Source of the DNA: Thermoleptolyngbya sp046719575
Lineage (GTDB): Bacteria; Cyanobacteriota; Cyanobacteriia; Elainellales; Elainellaceae
Length of the DNA: 64,000 bases
Direction of reading: 5' to 3'
Assembly: GCA_046719575.1 (NCBI GenBank)
Contig: JBDNCP010000002.1
Coordinates: forward strand, 12,568-76,567
The position numbers were made by a program, and so were the translations under genes. This document shows, in pieces, positions 9,196-18,423 of the stretch (position 1 is its first letter; every line of letters starts with the position of its first letter). The notes under the pieces were generated by a model that was given only the letters and a program-made list of their open reading frames with translations, was not told the origin of the DNA and made no database searches.

Positions 9196-10421
9196 ACCAG
9201 CCTCTCTGCATTTTGCTGTCGGCCTATGCCTGTCGCCCCAACATGGGGTCGGAGCCCGGCGTAGGCTGGAATTTAGCGCGGGCGATCGCCCAGCATCACC
9301 CTGTCTGGGTACTCACTCGCGAAGACAACCGCCCGTTTATCGAAGCTGAACTTACTCAAAACCCATTTTCAAATCTTCAATTTATCTATTGTGATGTTCC
9401 CGGTGCAAAGTTTTGGAATCGCAGCACTAAAACTGTTCATTTACATCACTATCTCTGGCAGATCAGTGCTTATGCCACAGCAAGGCGCCTACTACCGCAA
9501 ATGCGGTGGAATGTAATTCACCACATTACATACGTTCGCTACTCTTCGCCCAGCTTCCTCAGTCTTTTGCCAGTGCCATTTGTCTGGGGCCCGGTTGGTG
9601 GTGGTGAAATGGCTCCCCCGGCTTTTTGGAAGGACTTTGACCTTCATGCGCGGATGTATGAAATGCTGCGCTGTCTGGCTCATCGAGTGGGAGAAGCAGA
9701 CCCATTTACTCGCCTAACAGCGAGTCGCAGCGTTTTGGTGAGAGCGACTACAAAAGACACCGCTGAACGCCTTCAATTAATGGGCGCAAAGAATCTAGAG
9801 CTTTACTCAGAATCGGGACTTGCTCAAGAAGAAATTGCTACTCTTCGGGCAGTTTTGCCACCTACTTCTGATACCGTGCGGTTTATCAGTATGGCTCGAC
9901 TGCTGCACTGGAAAGGTCTGCATTTAGGCATTCGCGCTTTTGCCGAAACAAACTTATCCGACGCAGAATATTGGATTTTAGGCGAAGGACCAGAGCGCGA
10001 TCGCCTGCAACAGCTTGCAGAAAATTTAGGTGTTGCAAAGCAGGTGAAGTTTTTGGGAAGGCTCTCGCGCCACGAAACACTAAATCGCCTCAGTGAAAGT
10101 CATGTTCTGCTGCATCCCAGTCTGCATGATTCTGGTGGTTGGGTCTGTCTAGAAGCAATGGCGTGTGGCCGCCCGGTCGTTTGCCTAGATTTGGGCGGGC
10201 CAGCCGTTCAAGTTACCGAACAGACCGGATTCAAAATTACTGCCGAGTCACCGGGGCAAGTCGTCCAAGATTTGGCAAAGTCAATGGTGTTATTGGCTGA
10301 GGATGCAGAGCTGCGATCGCGTATGGGTCGAGCCGGGCAACAGCGAGTCCAAGAGTGTTTTTCCTGGGAGCAAAAAGTAAAGAGTTTGATACAGACCTAT
10401 AAATCAGTCGCCAAGAATTAA
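9192..10421 (+). CDS. Glycosyltransferase family 4 protein
   Basis: A 409-residue GT4 enzyme. The acceptor domain starts with YACRPNMGSEPGVGWNLA, a typical GT4 glycine loop. The donor domain shows RLLHWKGLHLGIRAFAE and SLHDSGGWVCLEAMACGRPV. The HDSGG variant replaces the more common E-x-FG and is seen in some cyanobacterial GT4 proteins. Its ATG overlaps the preceding stop. It should add one sugar to the lipid-linked repeat unit; which one cannot be told. Confidence 0.88.
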   Translation: MNQPLCILLSAYACRPNMGSEPGVGWNLARAIAQHHPVWVLTREDNRPFIEAELTQNPFSNLQFIYCDVPGAKFWNRSTKTVHLHHYLWQISAYATARRLLPQMRWNVIHHITYVRYSSPSFLSLLPVPFVWGPVGGGEMAPPAFWKDFDLHARMYEMLRCLAHRVGEADPFTRLTASRSVLVRATTKDTAERLQLMGAKNLELYSESGLAQEEIATLRAVLPPTSDTVRFISMARLLHWKGLHLGIRAFAETNLSDAEYWILGEGPERDRLQQLAENLGVAKQVKFLGRLSRHETLNRLSESHVLLHPSLHDSGGWVCLEAMACGRPVVCLDLGGPAVQVTEQTGFKITAESPGQVVQDLAKSMVLLAEDAELRSRMGRAGQQRVQECFSWEQKVKSLIQTYKSVAKN

Positions 10422-10456
10422 TAGAAACCTTCTATCTCTTCAAAAGACAAAAAGTT

Positions 10457-11611
10457 ATGACCACTCAGAACATAGCCTACTTTACTGGCCGCCTGTTACC
10501 TGCCTCAGAAACTTTCATTCGCGCACAGGCAGAAAGTCTGAAAATATTTAATCCTTACTATATAGGTACGCGCTATGTTTCTGGATTGCCACTCCCAAAA
10601 GAAAAAACATTTGCAATTAATTCAAGTAATTTTATCGGCTCTGCTCAAGAACTTATATTTAAACTGTCGGGGATTGCGCCACATCTTTTAAGGCATCTTA
10701 GAGAACTTGAAATATCACTGATTCATGCACACTTTGGGGTATGTGGAGCGTTGGCTCTGCCTATCTCGAAGGTTTTGAAATTGCCATTAGTAGTCACTTT
10801 TTACGGACTAGATGCCACGATGACAGATGAATATGCAAATCGTGAATCTATCAGCACAAGAGTCTACGTAAAAAGACGAGAATCCTTGAAGAAGTCGGCT
10901 TCTTTATTTATTGGAGTATCCGACTTTATCAGGGATCAATTAGTTGCTCAAGGCTTTCCATCCGAGAGAGTTATATCACACTACTATGGCGTAAACACAA
11001 AGGAGTTTTCTCCAGATTTATCCATCGAGCGCGAACCAGTCGTGTTATTTGTAGGACGCTTCACAGAGAAAAAAGGTTGCGAGTATCTTATAAAGGCAAT
11101 GGCATCAGTCCAGTCAGTTTTGCCTCACGTTAGCCTCATCTTGATTGGTGATGGAAGTGAAAGAGAGAAGCTTGAAAAAATGGCATCTCAATTATTAAGG
11201 CAGTACCAATTTCTTGGCTTTCAATCCTCTGATGTTGTAAAGCAGTGGATGAACCGTGCTTCGCTTCTTGCTGTACCTAGCATTACTGCATCCAATGGTG
11301 ATTCAGAGGGTTTGCCCACCGTGGTTGTTGAGGCGCAGGCGATGGGGGTGCCTGTTATTGGTTCTAGACATGCAGGTATTCCGCAGGCAGTCATTCATGG
11401 AGAAACTGGGTTCTTAGCAGGAGAAAGAGACTGGAGGTCATTGAGTGAACTTATTATACTGGCTTTTCAAAATGAAGAGTTGTTGAGAAATCTTAGTTTT
11501 CAAGCTAGAGAGCATGTAGTCAAAAAATTTGATTTAAATAAGCAGACTGAGGCTCTGGAATCCATGTATGAGAATTTAATAGAGAAGTTTGAAAGTGTTA
11601 AAGCGAAATAA
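10457..11611 (+). CDS. Glycosyltransferase family 4 protein, WcaL/AmsK-like
   Basis: A 384-residue GT4 protein. Key segments are IHAHFGVCGALALP in the acceptor domain, FVGRFTEKKGCEYLI in the linker, and GDSEGLPTVVVEAQAMGVPV with GIPQAVIHGETG in the donor domain. This set is typical of colanic-acid and amylovoran-type transferases. The gene is visibly more AT-rich than the genes on either side, and its flanks are AT-rich too, so it may have entered the locus separately. It follows its neighbour by 35 bp. Confidence 0.88.
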   Translation: MTTQNIAYFTGRLLPASETFIRAQAESLKIFNPYYIGTRYVSGLPLPKEKTFAINSSNFIGSAQELIFKLSGIAPHLLRHLRELEISLIHAHFGVCGALALPISKVLKLPLVVTFYGLDATMTDEYANRESISTRVYVKRRESLKKSASLFIGVSDFIRDQLVAQGFPSERVISHYYGVNTKEFSPDLSIEREPVVLFVGRFTEKKGCEYLIKAMASVQSVLPHVSLILIGDGSEREKLEKMASQLLRQYQFLGFQSSDVVKQWMNRASLLAVPSITASNGDSEGLPTVVVEAQAMGVPVIGSRHAGIPQAVIHGETGFLAGERDWRSLSELIILAFQNEELLRNLSFQAREHVVKKFDLNKQTEALESMYENLIEKFESVKAK

Positions 11612-11708
11612 ATTCTAGGTTGTCTTATTTCAGCGTTTAAAACTAACTCTATCATGCAGCAGGCTAAACCCCGAAAGCTCCGAAAATCTTCATTGTATAT
11701 ATTCGCTT

Positions 11709-12869
11709 ATGCATATTCTCAGTATTCACAATACCTATCAAATTCGTGGTGGCGAAGATGAATCCTGTGCTGCTGAGCAGCAACTCTTGCGGGAGCATGG
11801 GCATCAGGTAGATCTTTATGAAGAAAATAACAACCGTATCCAAACACTCAATTTAATACAAACTGCTCTCGAAACTGTTTGGTCGGCCGAATCCTATCAG
11901 GCTGTTCGCCAGCATCTTGCCCAGCACACCGTCGATGTCGTACATATCCAAAACTTTTTCCCACTTATTTCTCCCTCTGTCCATCACGCCGCCAAAGATG
12001 CAGGTGTCCCTGTGGTACAGACGTTGCGAAACTATCGATTACTCTGTCCAAATGCGTTGTTTTTTCGAGCAGGTCGAGTTTGCGAAGATTGCATGGGCAA
12101 ACCTATTCCTTATCCCGGCGTTTTGCATGGCTGCTATCGAGAGAGCCGAGCTGCTAGCGCAGTTGTGTCTGCAATGCTGGTTACCCATCGCTTACTAAAG
12201 ACCTGGGTTCAAACGGTCGATTGCTTTATCGCCCTCACAGAATTTGCCCGCCAAAAGTTCATCGAGGGCGGGCTACCGGCAGACAAAATCATCGTCAAAC
12301 CCAACTTTGTCAATCCTGACCCTGGAATAGGCGACGGGCGGGGCGGTTATATGCTCTACGTAGGGCGACTATCCGTTGAGAAAGGACTAGATACACTGAT
12401 CGAGGCGTGGCAGCGGCTGAACCCGCCATTTCCACTGAAGATTGTAGGCGACGGCCCACTAGCGGATCTTGTAGAAACTGCCACTCGGCAGCAGCCCGCT
12501 ATTGAGTGGCTAGGACGGCAGCCTATGCCAGCGGTTTATAAACTGATGGGTAATGCGACAGCCGTTATCTTTCCGTCTAAGTGGTATGAAACCTTTGGAC
12601 GAGTCGCAGTAGAAGCTTTCGCCAAGGGAACACCTGTGATTGCGTCGAAGATTGGGGCGATCGCCGAAGTCGTTCAATCCGGCTACACTGGACGGCACTT
12701 TTGCCCTGGCGATCCGGACGATCTGGCGCAACAGGTGAAGTGGGTATTGGACAACCCCGTCGCATGGCAGCAAATGCGCCAGAATGCTCGTGCTGAATTT
12801 TCAGCTAAATACACTGCTCAAGCGAATTATCAAATGCTAATAGATATTTACAGCAAGGTTCAACGATAA
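11709..12869 (+). CDS. Glycosyltransferase family 4 protein
   Basis: A 386-residue GT4 enzyme. The N-terminus contains NTYQIRGGEDESCA, and the donor domain has YVGRLSVEKGLDTLI and KWYETFGRVAVEAFAKGTPV. A cysteine cluster (RLLCPNALFFRAGRVCEDC) lies near residues 112-130, much as in the gene at 5500, and may bind a metal. GC content returns to the window norm here. It is separated from the previous gene by 97 bp, so a separate promoter is possible. The sugar transferred is unknown. Confidence 0.88.
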   Translation: MHILSIHNTYQIRGGEDESCAAEQQLLREHGHQVDLYEENNNRIQTLNLIQTALETVWSAESYQAVRQHLAQHTVDVVHIQNFFPLISPSVHHAAKDAGVPVVQTLRNYRLLCPNALFFRAGRVCEDCMGKPIPYPGVLHGCYRESRAASAVVSAMLVTHRLLKTWVQTVDCFIALTEFARQKFIEGGLPADKIIVKPNFVNPDPGIGDGRGGYMLYVGRLSVEKGLDTLIEAWQRLNPPFPLKIVGDGPLADLVETATRQQPAIEWLGRQPMPAVYKLMGNATAVIFPSKWYETFGRVAVEAFAKGTPVIASKIGAIAEVVQSGYTGRHFCPGDPDDLAQQVKWVLDNPVAWQQMRQNARAEFSAKYTAQANYQMLIDIYSKVQR

Positions 12870-12935
12870 ACTAACCTGCGCCTCAGCACCTTAAAACTTC
12901 CCCCTATTGCTGGTCCTCTAAAGCTCTCGTGAAGC

Positions 12936-14300
12936 ATGAATCAAGCTGTAAATCTTTCGGTGCAACAACGCGGGCAACTGAGAATTCCTGCGTTAATTGT
13001 TTTTGCGTTTGCAACGGTATTTTTCCCTCGTATCCTGGAATCAGCAGGCGCACCAGCAGCGATTAACTTTCTTCACTTTGCAATTGTTCCTTTAGTTTTC
13101 GTGCTGACCTTTACCAAGGTTCGCAGCAAGGGCAGTCAGGGGATTTGGATCGCTCAACTACTACTTTTGGGTTTATTTGCTTTGTTGCTGAGCATGACTA
13201 TCAGCGCCTTTTTGAATAAAGCAGGGCTGGTTAATCTGTTCATTGGCTATATGCTCTTAGCAGAGCCATTCTTGCTATTGGCGATCGTTGTTTACACGCC
13301 AATGACCCTTCGGAATGTCCGTTGGATGCGAAGCTGGATTTTAGTATTCGGCGTTAGCAATGTTTTATTGGCCTTAGCCCAAAATCTCTTGATTACAATT
13401 GGGTTACTCAGGGTGACTAGAATGACTGTAAGCGATAACATTCAGGGCGTGTTTTATCTTTCTGGAGCGGGGCATGTTGTTTCAGCCTCCGTCTCTTTAA
13501 CCTTCGGACTGTACTATTTCACAAGCGCCAAAAATTCTCCGCTTTGGCTAAGAGCCACCGTTGTAATTGCCACAATCCTTCAGCTTTTGTTCGCTGATGC
13601 CAAGCAAACTCTGCTGGTCTTTTTGGCTGCCTGGGGAGTTTTGATTTTGGTTAAACTCACGGATATTAGAGTTGCAATTCAGTATATTATTAGCGGCATT
13701 TTGGCCTTCTATTCATTTCTCTGGGCCCTCAGAAACGTCCCCCTATTTGCTGCATTTAACGGCTGGATTCGACCTGGACTCTATGGCCCCGATGGTGATG
13801 CAACCGTTCTGAAGCTCAGCGGTTTTCCAATCATCGTCTCATCTTATGAAAACTCTTTGAACTGGCTGTGGGGACTGGGCCCAGGACATACAGTAGGGCG
13901 TTTGGGAGGCTGGCTGCTGAAAGAATATGCCTCATTGTTAAACCCGCTAGGAGCCACAACTCGTCCTGTCAGCTCAGAAGTTGGAAGAGTCTGGGGAGAG
14001 AGCTATCTAGATTCCAGCTTCTTCTCGCCGCTTTTCGGATGGATTGGGATTTGGGGAGATTTTGGCTTGTTGGGATTAGGAGTTTATCTATTTCTCTGGT
14101 GGGTGGTCTGGCATTTTCTGTGCCAGGACGATTTTTCTAAATTTACGGTGATTACGGTGTTTATATTCGGCTTTATCTTCACCCAGATGGAAGAACCTGG
14201 CTATATGCTGACTGTCACGACTTTGATTGGATTGCGATGGCACGAGCTACAAGCTAAGGAAACGCCGCCTGCTCAACGAGTCTATTTACAGCTTTCCTGA
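12936..14300 (+). CDS. O-antigen polymerase/ligase-like membrane protein
   Basis: A 454-residue polytopic membrane protein with roughly ten hydrophobic segments and a long extra-membrane loop between about residues 270 and 365. This is the pattern of Wzy polymerases and WaaL ligases of the bacterial O-antigen family, which act on lipid-linked glycans at the periplasmic face. There is no single diagnostic motif, so the call rests on topology and position after the glycosyltransferase genes and before a Wzz-like gene. If it is a Wzy, the locus would contain polymerase and chain-length protein, but no separate Wzx; the ABC protein at 470 would then be the flippase. Confidence 0.7.
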   Translation: MNQAVNLSVQQRGQLRIPALIVFAFATVFFPRILESAGAPAAINFLHFAIVPLVFVLTFTKVRSKGSQGIWIAQLLLLGLFALLLSMTISAFLNKAGLVNLFIGYMLLAEPFLLLAIVVYTPMTLRNVRWMRSWILVFGVSNVLLALAQNLLITIGLLRVTRMTVSDNIQGVFYLSGAGHVVSASVSLTFGLYYFTSAKNSPLWLRATVVIATILQLLFADAKQTLLVFLAAWGVLILVKLTDIRVAIQYIISGILAFYSFLWALRNVPLFAAFNGWIRPGLYGPDGDATVLKLSGFPIIVSSYENSLNWLWGLGPGHTVGRLGGWLLKEYASLLNPLGATTRPVSSEVGRVWGESYLDSSFFSPLFGWIGIWGDFGLLGLGVYLFLWWVVWHFLCQDDFSKFTVITVFIFGFIFTQMEEPGYMLTVTTLIGLRWHELQAKETPPAQRVYLQLS

Positions 14301-14433
14301 TGAAATGATGGATCAGTGAAGTAGGTAAGTGTGATCTTTACACGATGGCTTCCTGGAGACATCTCCCTGGTTTAATGCTTTTGATGTGTGAATCGCTCCT
14401 TCTTTCCGAACAGACTTTCCGAACAGATATGCT

Positions 14434-15789
14434 ATGACCCAGGCAGCTACCCTTACGCTTGCGCTCCAGCCCGTTGCGGGGCGGCATGTGTTTGTTCCGC
14501 CAGAGCCTGCGCTTCAGTTGCGGCGTGCGGTGCAGCCGGAGCGTGGGGTTCTGGAGCGGCGGCTTGTAGATAGCAATCGAGAGAGCGATCGCCCCCTTTA
14601 CCATCCTCCAGTTCCCGCAGTCGCGCCCCAGCCGGTTCGAGTTGCCGTGGGTGTGGCGATCGCCGCTACTGTGGGCACTACGCTTTACCAGAGCTACACG
14701 CCGCCGCTATACAAAAGCACGTTTGAACTGGTCCCCGTGGCGCAGCGATCGCAGACCAGCGGCACGTCCACAGCGACGACTGACGTTCGTCCAGAGGTAG
14801 ATCAGGCGACGCTGATTCAGGTGTTGCGGAGTCAGCAGGTGTTGCTGCCGGCGGTGCGCGATTTGCGGGCGTATAACATTAACCTGAGTCCGGCGACGCT
14901 GGCGCAAAATCTGGAGATCGTGCCGCTGGCGGACGGGCGATTGGAGGTGCGCTATCGCCATCGCAACGAGCGCGTGGCGCAAATCGTGTCGCAGCAGCTT
15001 GCTCAGACTTATGTGGAGTATGGCGATCGCTGTCGGCTGGATGCGTGCCATGCGCTGCAACAAGTCAGGGCAGATCTGACCGAGGCGACGGGTCAAGTGG
15101 CGCGGCTAGAGCAGGCGATCGCCCAGTTTCAGGCTCGCCCCGATGCCCAGAATCTGAGTCACCGCGCCGACACCCTAACCCGCCGCACCGCAGAATTCAC
15201 CCGCTACCTGACGCAGACCGAGCAAGAGCTAAAGCTAGCGCAGCAGCGATATCAGGCGATTCAGACCCAGCTTGCATTCGCCGATGCCAATCGCATCTTG
15301 CAGCAGCAGGGCAATTATCAAGCATTGCTGCAAGCCCTGCACCAGACCGAAGGGCAAATTGCAACAACGCTTACCCAGGCGCAGCCCGACGCTCAAACCC
15401 TGCAAGCGCTCTATCAGCGCCACCAACTCCTCAGCGGGCAGATGAATCAGCAAGTGGCGATCGCCCTAGAGCAGTTTCTACTGGCGCAATTCCTCGAACT
15501 AGCCGCCGACCCTACAATGCTGCCCCCTGCACTTTCGCAGGTCGAACAAGCCTTTGGACTGGCGCATCAGGTGAACTTACTCAGCGCTCGTCAAAGGGCG
15601 ATCGCACCTGTTCACCAGTCCATGCAGGCAGATAAGATAAGATTGGCAAAACTGCTGCAATATCAAACCCGACTGGAAACCCAACTGGTCGTGCAGCGGC
15701 GAATTCTGCAAGAAAGCCAGCAACAGCAAGCCCGACTCCAGCAGGAGATTTCCGAGCGTCGAGTCGTGTGGCGCTTAGTAGGCGCTTAA
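14434..15789 (+). CDS. Wzz/PCP-like chain-length protein, C-terminally short
   Basis: This 451-residue protein has a cytoplasmic N-terminus rich in Ala, Pro and Arg, one hydrophobic segment (about 68-86) followed by SYTPPLYKS, as in polysaccharide co-polymerases after TM1, then a Wzz-like alpha/beta region and long Gln/Ala-rich coiled coils (about 210-445). It stops at RRVVWRLVGA without the second membrane helix, the proline-rich motif or the BY-kinase domain of typical PCP proteins. It could be a truncated or specialised chain-length regulator. It closes the polysaccharide locus. The start at 14434 gives a plausible N-terminus; no better ATG is evident. Confidence 0.65.
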   Translation: MTQAATLTLALQPVAGRHVFVPPEPALQLRRAVQPERGVLERRLVDSNRESDRPLYHPPVPAVAPQPVRVAVGVAIAATVGTTLYQSYTPPLYKSTFELVPVAQRSQTSGTSTATTDVRPEVDQATLIQVLRSQQVLLPAVRDLRAYNINLSPATLAQNLEIVPLADGRLEVRYRHRNERVAQIVSQQLAQTYVEYGDRCRLDACHALQQVRADLTEATGQVARLEQAIAQFQARPDAQNLSHRADTLTRRTAEFTRYLTQTEQELKLAQQRYQAIQTQLAFADANRILQQQGNYQALLQALHQTEGQIATTLTQAQPDAQTLQALYQRHQLLSGQMNQQVAIALEQFLLAQFLELAADPTMLPPALSQVEQAFGLAHQVNLLSARQRAIAPVHQSMQADKIRLAKLLQYQTRLETQLVVQRRILQESQQQQARLQQEISERRVVWRLVGA

Positions 15790-15811
15790 GTTCAGTTTTG
15801 GATTTTGGATT

Positions 15812-15839
15812 TTCGTTCTTCGTTCTTCGTTCTTCGTTC
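15812..15839. repeat. TTCGTTC tandem repeat, 4 units of 7 bp
   Basis: Four exact copies of TTCGTTC lie just after the Wzz-like stop and run on into a pyrimidine-rich tract. The same core appears in two other intergenic spots of the window (16393-16448 and 31343-31440). Confidence 0.9.
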
Positions 15840-15868
15840 TTCCCTCTTCCCCCTTCAACGCGATCGCC

Positions 15869-15909
15869 CAAAAAAATGCCCAGCCCCTAAATTAATTAAG
15901 GACTGGGCA
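15869..15909 (-). terminator. Rho-independent terminator of csbD-like gene
   Basis: TGCCCAG (15877-15883) pairs with CTGGGCA (15903-15909). Read on the minus strand the stem is followed directly by seven T, the classic intrinsic terminator form. It sits 36 bp beyond the stop of the CsbD-family gene. Confidence 0.8.
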
Positions 15910-15944
15910 CCCGGATATTTCAGAGGGCACGGAGCAGGACGCGA

Positions 15945-16127
15945 TTAGTCAATCGCCTTCTTCACTTCGTCCTTGATGTCCTCAGTGGTGTGGCGAGCCT
16001 TGGCTTCGGCCTGCTTGGCGCGACCTTCCACCTTGTCCTTGGGATCGCCCGTCACTTCACCGACGGCTTCTTGCACTTTACCTTCGATGTTTTTCGCAGT
16101 TGCTTTCACGCGATCTTCAATACTCAT
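15945..16127 (-). CDS. CsbD family stress protein
   Basis: A 60-residue, highly charged protein beginning MSIEDRVKATAKNIEGK and containing EAVGEVTGDPKDKVEG, the hallmark sequence of the CsbD family. CsbD proteins are small soluble helical proteins induced by general stress in many bacteria; the molecular role is unknown. I chose the ATG at 16127 because the family pattern begins there; the longer frame to 16175 adds unrelated residues. A strong terminator follows (15869-15909), so it is a single-gene unit. Confidence 0.9.
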   Translation of the reverse strand: MSIEDRVKATAKNIEGKVQEAVGEVTGDPKDKVEGRAKQAEAKARHTTEDIKDEVKKAID

Positions 16128-16392
16128 GGTGTCGTACCTCGTTGTGCGGTTTAAACGTTTGATTTTGCCATTCATCCACGAACCACAGCGCCATTTAGCG
16201 GGCAGTTCAGCGGGCGAATTGGCGGTGAATCAATCGAACACTTTCACAATAAGCGTTTCGCCCAATGCTTCCATCCCTCACAGGGCGGGAGTCTTGAGGC
16301 ATAGAGGTCTGCCTTGCGTTCTAGTCCGGTAGAGGGAAGCGAAAGTGAGGGGGTAGAGGAGGAGCAGGAAAACCGAAAACCGAAAACGGAGC

Positions 16393-16448
16393 CTCTTCGT
16401 TCTTCCCTCTTCGTTCTTCCCTCTTCGTTCTTCCCTCTTCGTTCTTTC
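16393..16448. repeat. CTCTTCGTTCTTCC tandem repeat, 4 units of 14 bp
   Basis: Three exact and one slightly changed 14-bp unit occur upstream of the EamA gene, followed by more CT-rich DNA. The unit is almost the same as the one upstream of lysE (31343-31440). Confidence 0.9.
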
Positions 16449-16562
16449 CTCTTCCCTCTTCCCCCTCCCAAATCGCCTCTCGTGATACAGTTCAGTTTCG
16501 TTACAGAAGTACATAATGGTTACAATTGGTTTAACATGACATAACTTTTGCGATCGCCCCTC

Positions 16563-17651
16563 ATGACTCAAGCTTCTACTCCGTCGAGAGCATCTGTGTC
16601 GCCGTTGCTGCTAATTGCGCCGTTTTTCCTGTGGGGTACGGCGATGGTGGCGATGAAGGGCGTGGTTCCTCAAACCACGCCGTTGTTTATGGCGGGGGTG
16701 CGGGTGCTGCCTGCGGGGCTGCTGATTTTGCTGGCGGCAGTGGCGATGGGGCGATCGCAGCCGAAGGGATGGAAAGCCTGGGGCTGGATTGCGCTGTTTG
16801 GGCTTGTGGATGCGGCGCTGTTTCAGGGTTTTTTGGCGGAAGGGCTGGTGCGGACGGGCGCGGGTCTGGGGTCGGTGATGATTGACTCGCAGCCGCTGGC
16901 GGTGGCGCTGATGGCGCGGTTTCTGTTTGGCGAGCGGGTGGGTGGCTTTGGCTGGCTGGGGCTGCTGTTTGGCGTGGTGGGCATCAGCCTGCTGGGGCTG
17001 CCAGAAGGCGTGATCCAGTCGGCGCTGCACGGCAACTTTTCGCCAGATCTGGGCGCAAACCTGCTGCATGACCTGTTCCAAAACGGGCAATGGTTGATGC
17101 TGATGGCGGCGCTGTCGATGGCAGTGGGCACAGTGATGATGGGCTACGTGTCGCGCTATGCTGACCCGGTGGCGGCGACGGGCTGGCACATGGTGCTGGG
17201 TGGCATTCCGCTGTTTGTCTTGTCGGCGCTGGGCGAAACGAACCAGTGGCAGCAGCTTGGCTGGGCAGACTGGATGGCGATGAGCTATTCCACGATTTTT
17301 GGCAGCGCGATCGCCTACGGACTCTTCTTCTACTTTGCGGCCAGCGGCAACCTGACGAGCCTGAGTTCCCTAACGTTTCTTACGCCTGTGTTTGCGCTGC
17401 TGTTTGGCAACCTGTTCCTATCTGAGGTGTTGAACCCGGTGCAGTGGGTCGGCGTGGGGCTAACGCTGGTGAGCATTTACCTAATCAATCAGCGCGAGGT
17501 GTTGGCGGCGAAGTTTCAGCCAGCGGTGGTGGAAAAGGCTGCTACGTCGTTGGCGGCAGAACTGGAGGCCGAGATTGAGGCTGAGATCGAAGCGGTGAAT
17601 GAAAAGATTGCGGCTCATCGGCGATCGCGCCTAGAAGGAGCTAGGGATTAG
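16563..17651 (+). CDS. EamA/DMT-family transporter
   Basis: A 362-residue membrane protein with about ten hydrophobic segments arranged as two EamA halves (near 10-140 and 165-300). The first half has FLWGTAMVAMKGV, and the second ends with FGNLFLSEVLNPVQWVGVGL, the typical drug/metabolite-transporter pattern near TM9-10. A charged tail with AELEAEIEAEIEAVNEK (about 320-345) follows and is probably helical in the cytoplasm. ATG 16563 is preferred to the TTG at 16548, which lies inside a HIP1 site. The transported metabolite is unknown. It stands alone on its strand between the CsbD gene and the VTT protein. Confidence 0.9.
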   Translation: MTQASTPSRASVSPLLLIAPFFLWGTAMVAMKGVVPQTTPLFMAGVRVLPAGLLILLAAVAMGRSQPKGWKAWGWIALFGLVDAALFQGFLAEGLVRTGAGLGSVMIDSQPLAVALMARFLFGERVGGFGWLGLLFGVVGISLLGLPEGVIQSALHGNFSPDLGANLLHDLFQNGQWLMLMAALSMAVGTVMMGYVSRYADPVAATGWHMVLGGIPLFVLSALGETNQWQQLGWADWMAMSYSTIFGSAIAYGLFFYFAASGNLTSLSSLTFLTPVFALLFGNLFLSEVLNPVQWVGVGLTLVSIYLINQREVLAAKFQPAVVEKAATSLAAELEAEIEAEIEAVNEKIAAHRRSRLEGARD

Positions 17652-17765
17652 CGGGACGGATTCGGTGCGATGCTCCGGTTCTCCCGAAAGTCTGTTGACG
17701 TGGGTGGGAATTGTTAAGTACGGTGAAGGGGTTCACGCAAGCTAAACCCTCGGAGCCATTCGACG

Positions 17766-18338
17766 ATGAAACTTCCGCCCAGGCTCAAGAAGCTGTTGGT
17801 GGCGCTGCTGTCCTTGGCGATCGCCTATGCGGTGATGGCCTTTGCCTTCAAGCTCATCGGGCTAGAAAACGCCCACCTCTGGATCGAACGTGCTGGTGCC
17901 TGGGCCCCCCTCGTGTTTACCATCATCTGCGCTGCCAGCCTGATTGCAGCGCCCCTCAGCGGCAGCTCAGTGTATATTGCAGGCGGAGCGCTGTTTGGCA
18001 AAGAAACCGCCTTCGTCTTGAGCTTTATTGCATCGCTGATCGGATGCAGCATTAATTACTGGATTTCCCGGCGTTACGGCCGTCGCGTCGCGGTGAGGCT
18101 CGTCGGCAAAGAAGACATCGACGAACTAGATGCGTTTGTTGCTCGCCTGAAGGGGCATCACAGCGTACTTTACATGGCGCTGATTATGCTGCTGGGTCAG
18201 GATGTCGTAAGCTACGCCATTGGCCTCACCAAGATTGACTATTTCCACTTTGTGCTGGCGCTGGTTCCTGCCGCCGCCGTCCTCGTTGGCTTCTATATTT
18301 ACGTTGGCACAAGCCTGCTCGAAGCCTTGATTGCCTAG
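17766..18338 (+). CDS. VTT-domain (TVP38/TMEM64, DedA-like) membrane protein
   Basis: A 190-residue integral membrane protein. The core has GSSVYIAGGALFGKETA, a re-entrant-loop motif of the VTT family, then GCSINYWISRRYGRR, matching the second family signature. Members are inner-membrane proteins linked to lipid scrambling or membrane homeostasis; the substrate here is not known. There are about five hydrophobic segments. It lies about 115 bp after the EamA gene on the same strand and converges with leuS. Confidence 0.85.
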   Translation: MKLPPRLKKLLVALLSLAIAYAVMAFAFKLIGLENAHLWIERAGAWAPLVFTIICAASLIAAPLSGSSVYIAGGALFGKETAFVLSFIASLIGCSINYWISRRYGRRVAVRLVGKEDIDELDAFVARLKGHHSVLYMALIMLLGQDVVSYAIGLTKIDYFHFVLALVPAAAVLVGFYIYVGTSLLEALIA

Positions 18339-18423
18339 TGCATCGTCATAGCCTAGGTTTAGGATAAATCCCGTCATAGGAGCGAATAAGAGCGATAACT
18401 TGTCCTGCTTGACCTATCTAGAC

